40,014 nucleotides of DNA from positions 1 to 40,014 of the IMG/VR virus record IMGVR_UViG_3300047202_000109. One strand, written 5' to 3'. Positions 30,148 through 38,910 of the stretch are shown piece after piece. A program made the position numbers and the translations under genes. Positions within the stretch are counted from its first letter, which is position 1. Each line of letters opens with the position of its first letter. Below the pieces are notes generated by a model that was not told where the DNA came from, made no database searches, and saw only the letters and a list, made by a program, of their open reading frames with translations. Source of the stretch: a virus.

Positions 30148-30975
30148 CTAGACGAACGCCGGTGTAAAGCCGACGGTGAGTGTCGGTGTGTTCGGGCCGG
30201 TGCCCAAATAAGACGCCGTCACCGTCAGCGTGTTCGTGCCGACCTCGATCGGCAGCCACCAGGGCACGCCGTCATGCGTGATGTTGCCGCTGACGTCCAC
30301 CCCGTCGAGCAGCGCCTTGCACAGCCCAGTGTAAATGACGAGTGTCTTGCCCGCCGCAACCGCCCCCGTGTAGAGCAGCCAGCAGGTGACGCCCAGGGCC
30401 GTCATGGTCAGCTTCGGGTTCGTGATGGCGCCCGTGAACGTGTAGACGGGCTTCTCGGCCATGTAGGTGCCCTCGTTCTCGACCGCCACGTTGATAGGGC
30501 TGGACGTCAGCGGCGTCGGGCCGATCGTCGCCCCGTTCTCGGCGTACCACCAGGGATCCGCCATCTTGTACTCGACGAGGAAGCCGTAGTGGTCCGGCCC
30601 CTCCGGCACGAACTCGACCACGCTCTGGATCTCCGCCGTCGCTATGCGCGTCTCGTTGGTCGCCGCCTTGCACTTCAGCGTGTACTCGCCGACCTGGGCG
30701 AACTTCGCCCGCAGGGTATCGAGATTCTGCCAGAGCCACGAGCCGGAGTAATCGCCGCCGTGGTCGGGGTCGCAGCCCTTGACGAAGCAGGCCAGCGCCA
30801 GAAGACGCTCGTCCCTGAACTTGATGGTATGGGTGCGCCCGGTCTTGTGCGGCACCAGGACGTTCTCGCCGCGCATGCCTGGCACCTGCTCGGGCGCCCC
30901 CAGCGCCCGCACGTCCCAGGCGTGGTTGTTCAGCGACAAGCCGTCCCACTCCCATGAGATGTTTGCCCGTGTCAT
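30148..30975 (-). CDS. Distal tail (Dit-like) protein
   Basis: 275 residues. MTRANISWEWDGLSLNN, PGMRGENVLVPHKTGRTHTIKFRDERLLALACFVKG and LRAKFAQVGEYTLKCKA correspond to the N-terminal hexamer-forming domain of siphovirus distal tail proteins, with a beta-sandwich C-terminal half. The gene directly follows the tape measure gene, the canonical Dit position. It joins the tube to the tip. Confidence 0.8.
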   Translation of the reverse strand: MTRANISWEWDGLSLNNHAWDVRALGAPEQVPGMRGENVLVPHKTGRTHTIKFRDERLLALACFVKGCDPDHGGDYSGSWLWQNLDTLRAKFAQVGEYTLKCKAATNETRIATAEIQSVVEFVPEGPDHYGFLVEYKMADPWWYAENGATIGPTPLTSSPINVAVENEGTYMAEKPVYTFTGAITNPKLTMTALGVTCWLLYTGAVAAGKTLVIYTGLCKALLDGVDVSGNITHDGVPWWLPIEVGTNTLTVTASYLGTGPNTPTLTVGFTPAFV

Positions 30976-30998
30976 AGCCTAGCCCCTGTGCCGCGTCC

Positions 30999-33737
30999 CT
31001 ACGCGGCGCCCGCCCCGGACGGAACGGGCTGAATGATGCCGAGAGCCGCCAGGTACTTGAGCTGCCGGAAGATATCGCCCTCCGCTGGACGCCCGGTCGG
31101 GTTGTGGATAACTATGTGGATAGGCTGTTGATAAGTGGTCGTGTTGCCGGCCGCGCCGCCCCTGTACGCTGGCGCCGGAGCGCCGGGCCCCATGCCCGGT
31201 CGTGCGCCCACGCCGGCGCCTGACATGGCGGCTGCGTCCGCCAAGCCCTGCGCCGCCCGCCGCACGTCACGCTCGCCCGACAGGATGCCGGCTGCGAAGC
31301 TGTTGGCCATGGCCGGACCTGTGCTCGACACGTCGGACAGAGGGCCACGATCTGCGTCTGAGTGCGGCAGATAACCCGCGGCAGCGGCCGCCAGTTGCGC
31401 TGCCGCTGCCGCCACCGCTCCCACCTGGGATGCTATGCCCGCTGCGAAAGCGGAGCCTATGGCCGCGCCCGCCCCGCCCGCCTGTCCAACCGCCCCCTGC
31501 ATTTGGCCGATGATGGACGCCACCATGCCGACCACGGTCTGCACGACGCCGCTGCCCATCTCCTGCATGACGGACAGGACGGACGTCTTCGTCAGCGCTG
31601 CGCCCTCCGTCATGCCAGAGTACATCTTCTCTGTCTGGACGATGACCGTGTTGGTCGTGGTGGTCATCGTTGCAGCGCTGGTCGCAGTGGACGCCGCCAG
31701 GCCGGCCATAGCCGTCTGTGCCGTCTGCGTCGAGGCAGCCATAGCGGACGCCCCGGCCGAGAGCTGCTGCATGGCGGTTGCGCTCTGCGTTGCGCCTGTA
31801 CCCAGGGCCGTCATGCTCGTCGCCGTGGCCGCTATCGTCGGCTGCGCCGTCCCCAGGGTCGTCCCCAGAGACGCCGTCGCAGCGTCCGCCAAGTCCATGT
31901 CATCGGGGAAGGCCGCAGCGGCCTTAGCCACGTCCAGCAACCCATCGGCGCCCATCGATGCCTTGAGCGCGAGCTGGTGCTGAGACTCCGCCAGGGCGTC
32001 CGTCGCCGCCCCCGCCAGGTCCATGTCATCGGGGAAGGCCGCAGCGGCTGCCGCCAGGTCGCCCTTCGCCATCGCGGTTGCGTACTTTTCTTTCGCCGCC
32101 GCGAAAGCGGCCTCCCCTACGGCAGTATCCTTGACGCCGTCAGCCAACCCCTTGCCATAGCTCGTTCCCGCCGCCTGGCCGGCCCCCTTGAACGCCCCGA
32201 CCACCGTGTCCTTGATGCCGCCGACGCTGCTCTTGAGCGCCCCGCCCAGCGAAGCGACGCTGGCATTGATGTCCGCCTCTGAGATGCCGAACAGCTTGCC
32301 CAGCACGCTCTTGAGCACGCCACCCAGGCCAGACAGGACGTTCTTTATCCAGCCAACCACGTTGGCGACGACGTCGCGGATGCCGAACCAGTTGTTCTTC
32401 CAGGCCAGGGCAAAGGCCGCAATCGCGCCGATGATTATAAGCAGCGGTGCGCCTATCGTGCCAATGACGGCCGCGATGGCGCCCCCGACGACACCGAACA
32501 CGCCGCCCAGGGCCGCTATCCCCGAAACTGCCAGGCCAGCCATCGTCAGCAGCGGGCCGAGCACAGCCAGCAGGATACCGAGGACGACAACCACTTTCTT
32601 GGCCGGCTCAGGCAGGTTGGAAAACGCCCGCACCACCGGCAGCACCGCCTGGCCCAGACCGGTCATGATGGGCAGGAGCTGCTCGCCTATGGCGATCTTG
32701 AGCACATTGACCGTGTTGGAGAAGTTCTTCGCCTGGGCGTCGTAGCTCTTGGTCTGGATCTCGAACGCCTTCGCCGTCGCGCCTGCCGCCCCCTGCATGG
32801 CGGTGAGGTCTCCGGCGAAGGCTGCCCCTTCCCCTCTGGTCAGGCCGAGCGCCCCCTTCAGGGCACGCACGTTGCCGAACAGCTTGGCCATGGTCTCGAC
32901 GTTGCCGCCGGCAACCTGACCCACCATGGCCATGGCCCCGCCCAGGCCCTTCGTCGCCAGGGTGTTGGCGTTGAACTCGATGCCAAGCGCCTTCGCCGTC
33001 TTTATCTCGTCTTTGGACGGCGCGATGAAGGTCAGCATCACCTGGTTCAGCGCCGTGACGGCCTCGGCCCCCGACAGGCCTCCCTTGGTCAGGGTAGCGA
33101 TGGCGGCGCCCACCTGCTCGATAGGAACGCCCGCCGTGGAGGCTGTGGAGATGACGTCGCCGATCTGGCCTGACAGCTCCTCGAAGTTGATGATGCCGCG
33201 GTCGACCGTCTTGAACATGACGTCCGACACCCGTGTCGCCTGGTCCGCCCCCATGCCGTAGGCGTTGAGCACGGCCAGGATGCCCTTGGCTGCCGTCTCG
33301 GTGTCGGTGAGGCCGGCAGAGGCCGCCTTGGTGGAGGCCTTCAGCACCTCCATGGCGGCGCCGCCCTCGAAGCCCGAGGACTGCACCTGATAGAAGCCGG
33401 CGGCCAGCGATGCTGCGTTGTCCGTGGTCTGGGTTATATCGGTGGAGAGGGTCTTGAAGGTCGCGCCCAGCCCCTTCAGAGACTCGTCCGACTGCTTCGA
33501 GATGCTTTGGATGTTGCGCATCTGCTTGTCGAAGTCAGTCGCTGCCGTCGCCGCTTCCTTGCCGAGCATGGTCAGCGGCACGGTCACGCCGGCGGTCAGC
33601 GCGGCGCCGCCCACGATCGCCGCCTTGGCGGCGCCCTGGATGCCCTTCTGCACCTGGCCCATGCCCTGCTGAAAGCCGGAGACGTTCGCCCCGACCGTCA
33701 CCATGAGCGCGGCTATAACGCCGCCGCCACCAGCCAT
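30999..33737 (-). CDS. Tail tape measure protein
   Basis: 912 residues. The TIGR01760-type core is at about 60-340: TDFDKQMRNIQSISKQSDESL ... TTDNAASLAAGFYQVQSSGF ... DTETAAKGILAVLNAYGM ... INFEELSGQIGDVISTAS ... GGLSGAEAVTALNQVM. Hydrophobic stretches at about 379-446 are the membrane/ejection part. An internal duplication (AAAFPDDMDLA twice, about 563-616) and a Thr/Ala/Ser-rich low-complexity region follow. With roughly 1.5 A per residue the tail would be near 137 nm. ATG 33735-33737, preceded by GGAGAGGG. Confidence 0.95.
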   Translation of the reverse strand: MAGGGGVIAALMVTVGANVSGFQQGMGQVQKGIQGAAKAAIVGGAALTAGVTVPLTMLGKEAATAATDFDKQMRNIQSISKQSDESLKGLGATFKTLSTDITQTTDNAASLAAGFYQVQSSGFEGGAAMEVLKASTKAASAGLTDTETAAKGILAVLNAYGMGADQATRVSDVMFKTVDRGIINFEELSGQIGDVISTASTAGVPIEQVGAAIATLTKGGLSGAEAVTALNQVMLTFIAPSKDEIKTAKALGIEFNANTLATKGLGGAMAMVGQVAGGNVETMAKLFGNVRALKGALGLTRGEGAAFAGDLTAMQGAAGATAKAFEIQTKSYDAQAKNFSNTVNVLKIAIGEQLLPIMTGLGQAVLPVVRAFSNLPEPAKKVVVVLGILLAVLGPLLTMAGLAVSGIAALGGVFGVVGGAIAAVIGTIGAPLLIIIGAIAAFALAWKNNWFGIRDVVANVVGWIKNVLSGLGGVLKSVLGKLFGISEADINASVASLGGALKSSVGGIKDTVVGAFKGAGQAAGTSYGKGLADGVKDTAVGEAAFAAAKEKYATAMAKGDLAAAAAAFPDDMDLAGAATDALAESQHQLALKASMGADGLLDVAKAAAAFPDDMDLADAATASLGTTLGTAQPTIAATATSMTALGTGATQSATAMQQLSAGASAMAASTQTAQTAMAGLAASTATSAATMTTTTNTVIVQTEKMYSGMTEGAALTKTSVLSVMQEMGSGVVQTVVGMVASIIGQMQGAVGQAGGAGAAIGSAFAAGIASQVGAVAAAAAQLAAAAAGYLPHSDADRGPLSDVSSTGPAMANSFAAGILSGERDVRRAAQGLADAAAMSGAGVGARPGMGPGAPAPAYRGGAAGNTTTYQQPIHIVIHNPTGRPAEGDIFRQLKYLAALGIIQPVPSGAGAA

Positions 33738-33746
33738 CGCCCTCTC

Positions 33747-33944
33747 CTACCGGCCTCGATGCTTTGGTTTCGGTGTCGCCTTCTCTATGCCGTCCCAGAC
33801 CGCGATGATGCCGTTGACGTCTACGTTGGTAACGTCACCGTAGGCATCCAGCGTCCAGCCGAATCGCTCGCAGAACACGGCTCGCCAGTATTCCCACGGC
33901 AGCTCGGTTCCGCCCTTCAGGCCGATGTAGACGGCCTTGCTCAG
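33747..33944 (-). CDS. Tail assembly chaperone extension, made by -1 frameshift
   Basis: This open frame has no well-placed start of its own (only GTG 33972-33974 with poor context) but follows the short chaperone in the -1 frame. Ribosomes slipping on A AAA AAC at 33944-33950 would add about 65 residues (LSKAVYIGLKGG ... KATPKPKHRGR) to give a 163-residue fusion. Equivalent to phage lambda G-T. Confidence 0.85.
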   Translation of the reverse strand: MSKAVYIGLKGGTELPWEYWRAVFCERFGWTLDAYGDVTNVDVNGIIAVWDGIEKATPKPKHRGR

Positions 33945-34237
33945 TTTTTTAGGCTGGTCTCGCCACGGAGCCACTTGCCGACCGCCCGGTTAATCGCTCG
34001 ATAGACCGGGATGTCCAGAGCGTCATAGTCCTCGACCTTGGTCGGGTCGAGCGGCCTGCCGTCCTCCGTACAGTCCCAGGCGTAAATCAAGCGCACCAGG
34101 TACCCGTAGCATGCAAGCAAGTCGCCCGCCGCCTCTGCCTCGCCCCAGGCTCGCAGCTCACGCATCTTGAGCGTGCCGCGCACCTTGAGCGTCTGGCCGG
34201 TATCGGTGGTCAGCTTTGCCTCATACAGTTCTGGCAT
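33941..34237 (-). CDS. Tail assembly chaperone (gpG-like), short form
   Basis: 98 residues from ATG 34235-34237 (AAGGAGA six bases upstream). PELYEAKLTTDTGQTLKVRGTLKMRELRAWGEAEAAGDLL ... LIYAWDCTEDGRPLDPTKVEDYDALDIPVYRAINRAVGKWL. Located between major tail protein and tape measure genes with a slippery heptamer at its end, exactly as for lambda gpG. The product chaperones tape measure protein during tail assembly. Confidence 0.88.
   Translation of the reverse strand: MPELYEAKLTTDTGQTLKVRGTLKMRELRAWGEAEAAGDLLACYGYLVRLIYAWDCTEDGRPLDPTKVEDYDALDIPVYRAINRAVGKWLRGETSLKN
33944..33950 (-). promoter_or_regulatory. Slippery heptamer A AAA AAC for -1 frameshift
   Basis: On the minus strand the codons CTA AAA AAC precede TGA (33941-33943). 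The heptamer AAAAAAC fits the X XXY YYZ rule, and slipping re-reads base 33944, giving CTG AGC AAG in the downstream frame. This is the classic tail chaperone frameshift geometry. Confidence 0.88.
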
Positions 34238-34253
34238 CTGTCTCTCCTTGTGG

Positions 34254-34676
34254 TTATGCAACTACTGCGTCCGTCGGCTCGTCCGAGAACTGGAAGGCGA
34301 CGGTCAGGGCCACAACATCGTCGTAGGGAAACTCGCGGTTGCGGGTTTGGATATAGGCGGGAACGGAGTGGTGCACCGAGCCGCTCGCCGTGCCCACTGG
34401 ATACCAATGCACCGTGCCCGACGTGCGCGGCTTGATGTTCGCCCACGCCGCCGTGCCCGCCGTGCCGCCCGAGCCGTGAATGTCCAGCATCTCCAGCTCA
34501 CCGTCAGCGTCCGCAAACGTCGGCAGGTGCTGGCTGTACGTGTCGTTGCCAGCCGTGGCGTCAGCGTCGTTCACTTCCTCGTTCGTGCTGAAGTTGCGGA
34601 AGTCGCCCGACAGATCCACGCTGCCGCCCGTGTACGCCCAGATGACCACCAGGTCGTGACCGGTGTAACGTGCCAT
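34254..34676 (-). CDS. Major tail (tube) protein
   Basis: 140 residues from ATG 34674-34676 (AGGAGG six bases upstream; ATG at 34680-34682 touches that site). MARYTGHDLVVIWAYTGGSVDLSGDFRNF is typical of siphovirus tube proteins, followed by MLDIHGSGGTAGT and a beta-rich C-terminus. Position before the chaperone and tape measure genes supports it. Confidence 0.85.
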   Translation of the reverse strand: MARYTGHDLVVIWAYTGGSVDLSGDFRNFSTNEEVNDADATAGNDTYSQHLPTFADADGELEMLDIHGSGGTAGTAAWANIKPRTSGTVHWYPVGTASGSVHHSVPAYIQTRNREFPYDDVVALTVAFQFSDEPTDAVVA

Positions 34677-34678
34677 GC

Positions 34679-35083
34679 TCATCCTCCTACCATGCGAATT
34701 AGGTACTCCCCCCCGGCGTGGCCGATGAAATGCCCCGCCGGGTCTTCCTCCGTGTAACGCATCTCTGTCAGGCGTTCCGTTTGGAAGTTGGTTTGCCCCG
34801 CTACGGTCAGCGTCGCATGGTGTAGCCGTGCGTCGATGGCGACCGCTATCGGATCTGCCTCGAATAGAGACGCCGCCACCGCCTTGACCAGGTAGACCAG
34901 TCGTTGGCTTCTTGTCGGCGTCATGTTCTCCTCAGTCCCCGCCGCCATAGAGAACACCACGTACGGTTTGGCAGTGCCTCTGGGAGCCTGCCCGTTGTAA
35001 ATCACGGTGCCCCCCAGCAGCGCAACCAACGCCGTTCCGCCCGCCAGTTGATTGAACAGCCCTGTTTCGACCGCATTGCTCAT
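34679..35083 (-). CDS. Tail terminator-like protein (DUF3168-type)
   Basis: 134 residues. MSNAVETGLFNQLAGGTALVALLGGTVIYNGQAPRGTAKPYVVFSMAAGTEEN is characteristic of the DUF3168/tail-terminator family, which caps the tail tube and joins it to the head. Position just upstream of the tube protein gene agrees. The ribosome site is weak, so it may rely on coupling to the preceding gene seven bases away. Confidence 0.8.
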   Translation of the reverse strand: MSNAVETGLFNQLAGGTALVALLGGTVIYNGQAPRGTAKPYVVFSMAAGTEENMTPTRSQRLVYLVKAVAASLFEADPIAVAIDARLHHATLTVAGQTNFQTERLTEMRYTEEDPAGHFIGHAGGEYLIRMVGG

Positions 35084-35089
35084 TGTCGC

Positions 35090-37099
35090 TCAGCCCAGCG
35101 CACTGCGCATCACGTGCACGTTCTCTGTCCCCAGCTCCGCCTCGACGATGGCCAGCAGGGCGTCCGGCGTCTTGCCGAGCTTGGTCAGCGTCTCGCCGGT
35201 GTGGAACTCGCCGACCAGGCGCTTGACCTTGTGCAGCGGGGTCTCGCCGACACCGTTCAGGATGTCGTACTCGGCGCCCTCGGCGTCGATCTTCAGCAGG
35301 TCGATGTAGTCGAGGCCGAACTGCCGCATGATGCTGCAGACCGTGCGTGAGGCGATCTCCTCGCGCTGCATCTTGGCGTCCGTCGTGTCGTCGAGGTAGG
35401 CCGACCAGGCGCCGCTGTTCATATCCGGCCGCCCGTTGAGCCGGATGAGCCGGCCGTCACTGCTGACGGCCGTGTTGAGCGCCACCACGTTCGTCACGCC
35501 GTTGGCCTGGATGTTGCGGCACAGCCGCTCATAGTTGACCTTGACCGGCTCGATCGCGATGATGGTTGCCGTTGGCCAGCGCTTCGCCGCCCAGATCGAC
35601 ACGACGCCGACGTGCGCCCCGATGTCCACGATGACGGCGCCCTCCGGCAGCTCGAGGTTGGTCATCTTGTAATACAACGCAACCTCACGCAGGCAGAACT
35701 TCGCCACCGCTCCCGTCGGGTCGTCCTCGATGTCCAGGCCGATATCGCCCAGCCACAGCGGCAGGCCGTGCTTGATGACGGTCTTCTCCTTGCCCCTGAC
35801 GACAAGCTCCGCATCGCACGTGGGATCCGCACACGCGACACTGATTGACCCGTCGGCGTTGCGTAGGCCGGTCGGCGTCCACGGGTGGTCGTGGTCCTTC
35901 GTGCTGCCGTGGCTGATTGCGTCCGCCAGGTTGCCGAGCAGCGGTGCCCAGTAGGTCTGCACGACGGTGTCCCAGTCAAACTGGCTGGCGCCCGCCCGTC
36001 CCTGCGCCGCCCAGCTCTCCCGCTGCGCCGGATCCTGGCTGCGCTCGAAGATCTCGCCGTACGCCTCGGTCAGTGCCGGCAGTGACACGACGTTGTCCCA
36101 GGCGCCCAGCGGCGTGAACTCCGGCTGCTGCTGCTCGATGCAGATGCCGGCGAAGGTCAGCTCCGTCATCGCCGTGTTGTGCGCCGTGATGACCGGCAGG
36201 CCGCAGGCCTGCGCCTCGATGAGCGGGATGCCGAAGCCCTCGCCGCGGCTGGGCAGGCTGAAGGCGTCGAAGCAGTTATAGAGGTCAGCCATCGAGGACT
36301 CGGCGAAGCCCAGCGTCATGGCGTACTGGTCCGAGAAGAACACGTCCCGCCCCTCCACCAGCTCGAGGCTCTTCAGGAGCAGAGGAAAGTCGATGCCGTT
36401 GGCGACCTTCTTGAGCGTGTGCAGGTAGAAGACCGCCTTTTCGCGTCCGGCCTTCAGCTTGAAGTCGCGGAAGGCCCTGAGCTGCTCGGGAAAGCTCTTG
36501 CGTGGCGGAAAGCCCTTGTTGGCCGCCACCGTGCCAAAGACCCAGGCGTCTTCCGGTATGCCGAAGCGCCTGCGGCTGGCCAGCCGCTTCTCGGCCGTTT
36601 GTGGTACGAAGACCGTCGTGTCGACGCCATGCGGCACGTAGCGCACGTTCGGCAGGCCGGCCGCCTTGAGCTGCGCCTCGCCGTGCCGGGCGTAGGGCAA
36701 CACCATGTAGGCGCCTCTGGCGTTCTCAACGACCGCCTCTGGCACCGGCTCCTGGTCGACCGGCGTCCAGGGCAGCCAGTACCAGCCGCCGTCCCTGGCT
36801 ATCTCGGCATAGCCGTCGAGCACCCAGACGTCGACCAGCGAGATAAGGACGTCGCCCTTGAAGTGCTGCATGTGGGCGTCGACGATGTCCTGGCCCCACA
36901 ACGTCTGCCCCATCGGGTAGATCGTCACTTTGTCTATAACCAGGATCCCGTTCTGCAAGCCAAAGTAGGCGAAGTAGGCGATGCGGTAGCCCAGCTTCTG
37001 CAGGCGCGGGGTCAGGTGCTTGCCCTGTATCCCGTAGCCTGTGGTGCACCAAGGAGCGTTGCTCTGCAGCATGATACTCAGCGGATGGTCAGTAGACAC
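35090..37099 (-). CDS. Glycosyltransferase-FkbM methyltransferase fusion
   Basis: 669 residues from GTG 37097-37099 (GGAGGAG). A GT-B glycosyltransferase half (about 8-395) has the CTTGYGIQGKHLTPRL start, VRYVPHGVDTTVF and the GT4 signature SRGEGFGIPLIEAQACGLPVITA (about 284-306). A linker with CADPTCDAELVVRG (a possible metal site) leads to a FkbM-type SAM methyltransferase half (about 470-665): VIVDIGAHVGVVSIWA (489-504), IEPVKVNYERLCRNI (516-530) and LLKIDAEGAEYDIL (601-614). It is placed between tail terminator and HK97 gp10-like genes. It probably builds and O-methylates a glycan; acceptor unknown, perhaps the virion. Confidence 0.88.
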   Translation of the reverse strand: MSTDHPLSIMLQSNAPWCTTGYGIQGKHLTPRLQKLGYRIAYFAYFGLQNGILVIDKVTIYPMGQTLWGQDIVDAHMQHFKGDVLISLVDVWVLDGYAEIARDGGWYWLPWTPVDQEPVPEAVVENARGAYMVLPYARHGEAQLKAAGLPNVRYVPHGVDTTVFVPQTAEKRLASRRRFGIPEDAWVFGTVAANKGFPPRKSFPEQLRAFRDFKLKAGREKAVFYLHTLKKVANGIDFPLLLKSLELVEGRDVFFSDQYAMTLGFAESSMADLYNCFDAFSLPSRGEGFGIPLIEAQACGLPVITAHNTAMTELTFAGICIEQQQPEFTPLGAWDNVVSLPALTEAYGEIFERSQDPAQRESWAAQGRAGASQFDWDTVVQTYWAPLLGNLADAISHGSTKDHDHPWTPTGLRNADGSISVACADPTCDAELVVRGKEKTVIKHGLPLWLGDIGLDIEDDPTGAVAKFCLREVALYYKMTNLELPEGAVIVDIGAHVGVVSIWAAKRWPTATIIAIEPVKVNYERLCRNIQANGVTNVVALNTAVSSDGRLIRLNGRPDMNSGAWSAYLDDTTDAKMQREEIASRTVCSIMRQFGLDYIDLLKIDAEGAEYDILNGVGETPLHKVKRLVGEFHTGETLTKLGKTPDALLAIVEAELGTENVHVMRSALG

Positions 37100-37109
37100 G
37101 CGTCTCCTC

Positions 37110-37445
37110 CTACATCTTGACGATTTGCTTCATCGCCTCGATGAACACCGGGCCCACCTTTTCCGCCGCCGGTCGCATGTACGGGCGAGCGCCCATTCTG
37201 CTCGTCCCGTACTCGACGTAGATGGCGTAGTCCGTGTGGGGCGCCACGTGCCAAACGAGGTCAGACTCCTGCTCTGCCAAGATGCTGTTTTTTAGGTTGC
37301 CGGTGCGGACGGGCACGACCGTCTTGGCGTGCGCCTCGATGTCGCGGGCCGCCTTCTGCACCGCCTGAATCGCTTTCTCCTGCACCTGAGCGGAGATCTT
37401 CGCCGTCAGGTCGAACTCGATGACGATCTTGAAGTCGCCAGCCAT
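37110..37445 (-). CDS. HK97 gp10-like head-tail connector
   Basis: 111 residues from ATG 37443-37445 (TGATG overlap). Contains AARDIEAHAKTVVPVRTGNLKNSI and YAIYVEYGTSRMGARPYMRPAAE, the hallmark of the HK97 gp10/tail-component family that joins neck and tail. Strong call by sequence and position. Confidence 0.92.
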   Translation of the reverse strand: MAGDFKIVIEFDLTAKISAQVQEKAIQAVQKAARDIEAHAKTVVPVRTGNLKNSILAEQESDLVWHVAPHTDYAIYVEYGTSRMGARPYMRPAAEKVGPVFIEAMKQIVKM

Positions 37446-37810
37446 CACTCTATCCTCGTCGCCTGCCCCCGCTTCGCCGTCAGCCAGCTCTCCTCCGCCG
37501 TGGTGTCCGTTATCTCGAAGACCTGGCCGCCGCTCAACGTCACCCGGTCGCCCTCGAGCAGGCTCTGGTCCCACTCCAGGGACACAACCCACGACGTCAC
37601 AATCGCCTGCTGCTCGCCGACGGGAAGCCGCGACGGCTGCAACTGAGCCGCCCGCACGCGACACGGCAGCGCCGTGCCCTGCACCGTCCAGATGGTCGTC
37701 CCTTCGCCGATGCTGTTTCTACCAGACGTGGGCCGGCTCACGCTGCACGTGTCAGGCAACGCCCCGTCCTGGTCCGCCCGCATCTGCGCCATCTGCGCTG
37801 CGCTTACCAT
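37445..37810 (-). CDS. Head-closure / neck protein (121 aa)
   Basis: 121 residues with beta-rich DGALPDTCSVSRPTSGRNSIGEGTTIWTVQGTALPCRVRA and LLEGDRVTLSGGQVFEITDT. The order resembles phage head-closure (stopper) proteins encoded directly before the HK97 gp10-like gene. ATG 37808-37810 has GAGG upstream. Confidence 0.75.
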   Translation of the reverse strand: MVSAAQMAQMRADQDGALPDTCSVSRPTSGRNSIGEGTTIWTVQGTALPCRVRAAQLQPSRLPVGEQQAIVTSWVVSLEWDQSLLEGDRVTLSGGQVFEITDTTAEESWLTAKRGQATRIE

Positions 37811-37817
37811 GCCGGCC

Positions 37818-38105
37818 TCACTGTTCCTCGATTGGTGGCAGGTCCCTCTGCCTCTCGATGCGCTCGAGCCGCTTCACGATCGAGAGGATGTCAGCGCTCG
37901 GCCGCTCAGCCTGCGTCGCGTGCTCGTGCTGGTGGCCATCTATCTGCTCCTGCAGCAGGTTGTAGCGAGCCGTGAGCGTTGATAGAGCCTCCGCCGCCGC
38001 CGTAAGCTGCAGCTTCATCTTCGCCTGTTCCTCCGTGAGGGTGGCCACGGCTGGAATCAGGAGGTCCAGCGCATCGGACATCTGGACAATGTCTAGGTGT
38101 GGCAT
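37818..38105 (-). CDS. Coiled-coil protein in connector module (95 aa)
   Basis: 95 residues from ATG 38103-38105 (GGGGGG upstream), almost entirely helical (AALDLL, KMKLQLTAAAEALSTLTARYNLLQEQI, ADILSIVKRLERIERQRDL). Position between the GT-A gene and head closure gene suggests a virion or assembly protein. A GTG 42 bases earlier is an alternative start. Confidence 0.65.
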   Translation of the reverse strand: MPHLDIVQMSDALDLLIPAVATLTEEQAKMKLQLTAAAEALSTLTARYNLLQEQIDGHQHEHATQAERPSADILSIVKRLERIERQRDLPPIEEQ

Positions 38106-38190
38106 CACGAACCCCCCGTCTAAGCCCGCCTTGCCGTCATACACCACGTCAAGCCCCCCAGACGCCCCTGTACGGGCATTGTAGCACCGG

Positions 38191-38910
38191 CTAGATGCTG
38201 TTCCATGACGCCGGCTGCGGCGTCCATAGATGCAGCGGCTGCTGGATGGCCAGGGTCGGGTCTACCCATAACTGCCGCCCCTGCGCCCGCAGGAGCTCAC
38301 AAAGCCCCAGGTTGTGCCGCTCCGTGAAGTGCGCCCCCGCCCGCACCGCGGCCGCCGGGAACATGTAGAGGCAGCCGAAGGAGTCCACCTCGAACGGCTC
38401 GTCCTTGCGGTAGCAGGCGTGGTACGGCGGCGTGTTGGTGAACCTCAGCCCGTCCTTGCGGTAGGCCCAGACATCATAGAAGACGGTCAGGTTGTGAGAG
38501 ATGCGGAGCGTCGGCCAGCCTGCGATGCAGTCCCGACCCCGGGACGCATGCGCCAGGAGAGTATCCACCAGATTGACCGGGCTGAGCAGGTCCGACTCGT
38601 GCCAGACGACGTAATCGTCCGTGGGCCGGAGCTCTCGCAGAGCCGTGTTCGCGGTTGCACTCAGCCGGCGGAGCCGCGCCTCGGGCGCCATGCCCTCGAT
38701 GCCTGTCTCCGTCACCTTGAGCGTAACGTCCCGCCCGTGCTGCGCCAGGATGCGCGCCAGTAGCTGCGCCGTCTGGTCCTGACTATCGCCCACAACCCAC
38801 AGGAAGCGCACGTCGCGCCCCTGCTTGTTCAGCAGATGGCTCGCCCGCTGCGCCAGGGTGCGGTGAGCGTCGTTGCGCCAGAGCGAGACCATGACGACCG
38901 AGGTGGTCAC
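38191..38910 (-). CDS. GT-A glycosyltransferase inside connector module
   Basis: 239 residues from GTG 38908-38910 (GTGA overlap; AAGGGG). A GT-A-type domain: FLWVVGDSQDQTAQLLARIL (37-56), LSATANTALRELRP, the acidic ESD motif of YVVWHESDLLSPVNLV (about 99-114), and DSFGCLYMFPAAAVRAG later. It resembles Mnn9/GT2-like transferases. Located between connector genes on the late operon, so virion or host-surface glycosylation late in infection is plausible. Acceptor unknown. Confidence 0.75.
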   Translation of the reverse strand: MTTSVVMVSLWRNDAHRTLAQRASHLLNKQGRDVRFLWVVGDSQDQTAQLLARILAQHGRDVTLKVTETGIEGMAPEARLRRLSATANTALRELRPTDDYVVWHESDLLSPVNLVDTLLAHASRGRDCIAGWPTLRISHNLTVFYDVWAYRKDGLRFTNTPPYHACYRKDEPFEVDSFGCLYMFPAAAVRAGAHFTERHNLGLCELLRAQGRQLWVDPTLAIQQPLHLWTPQPASWNSI

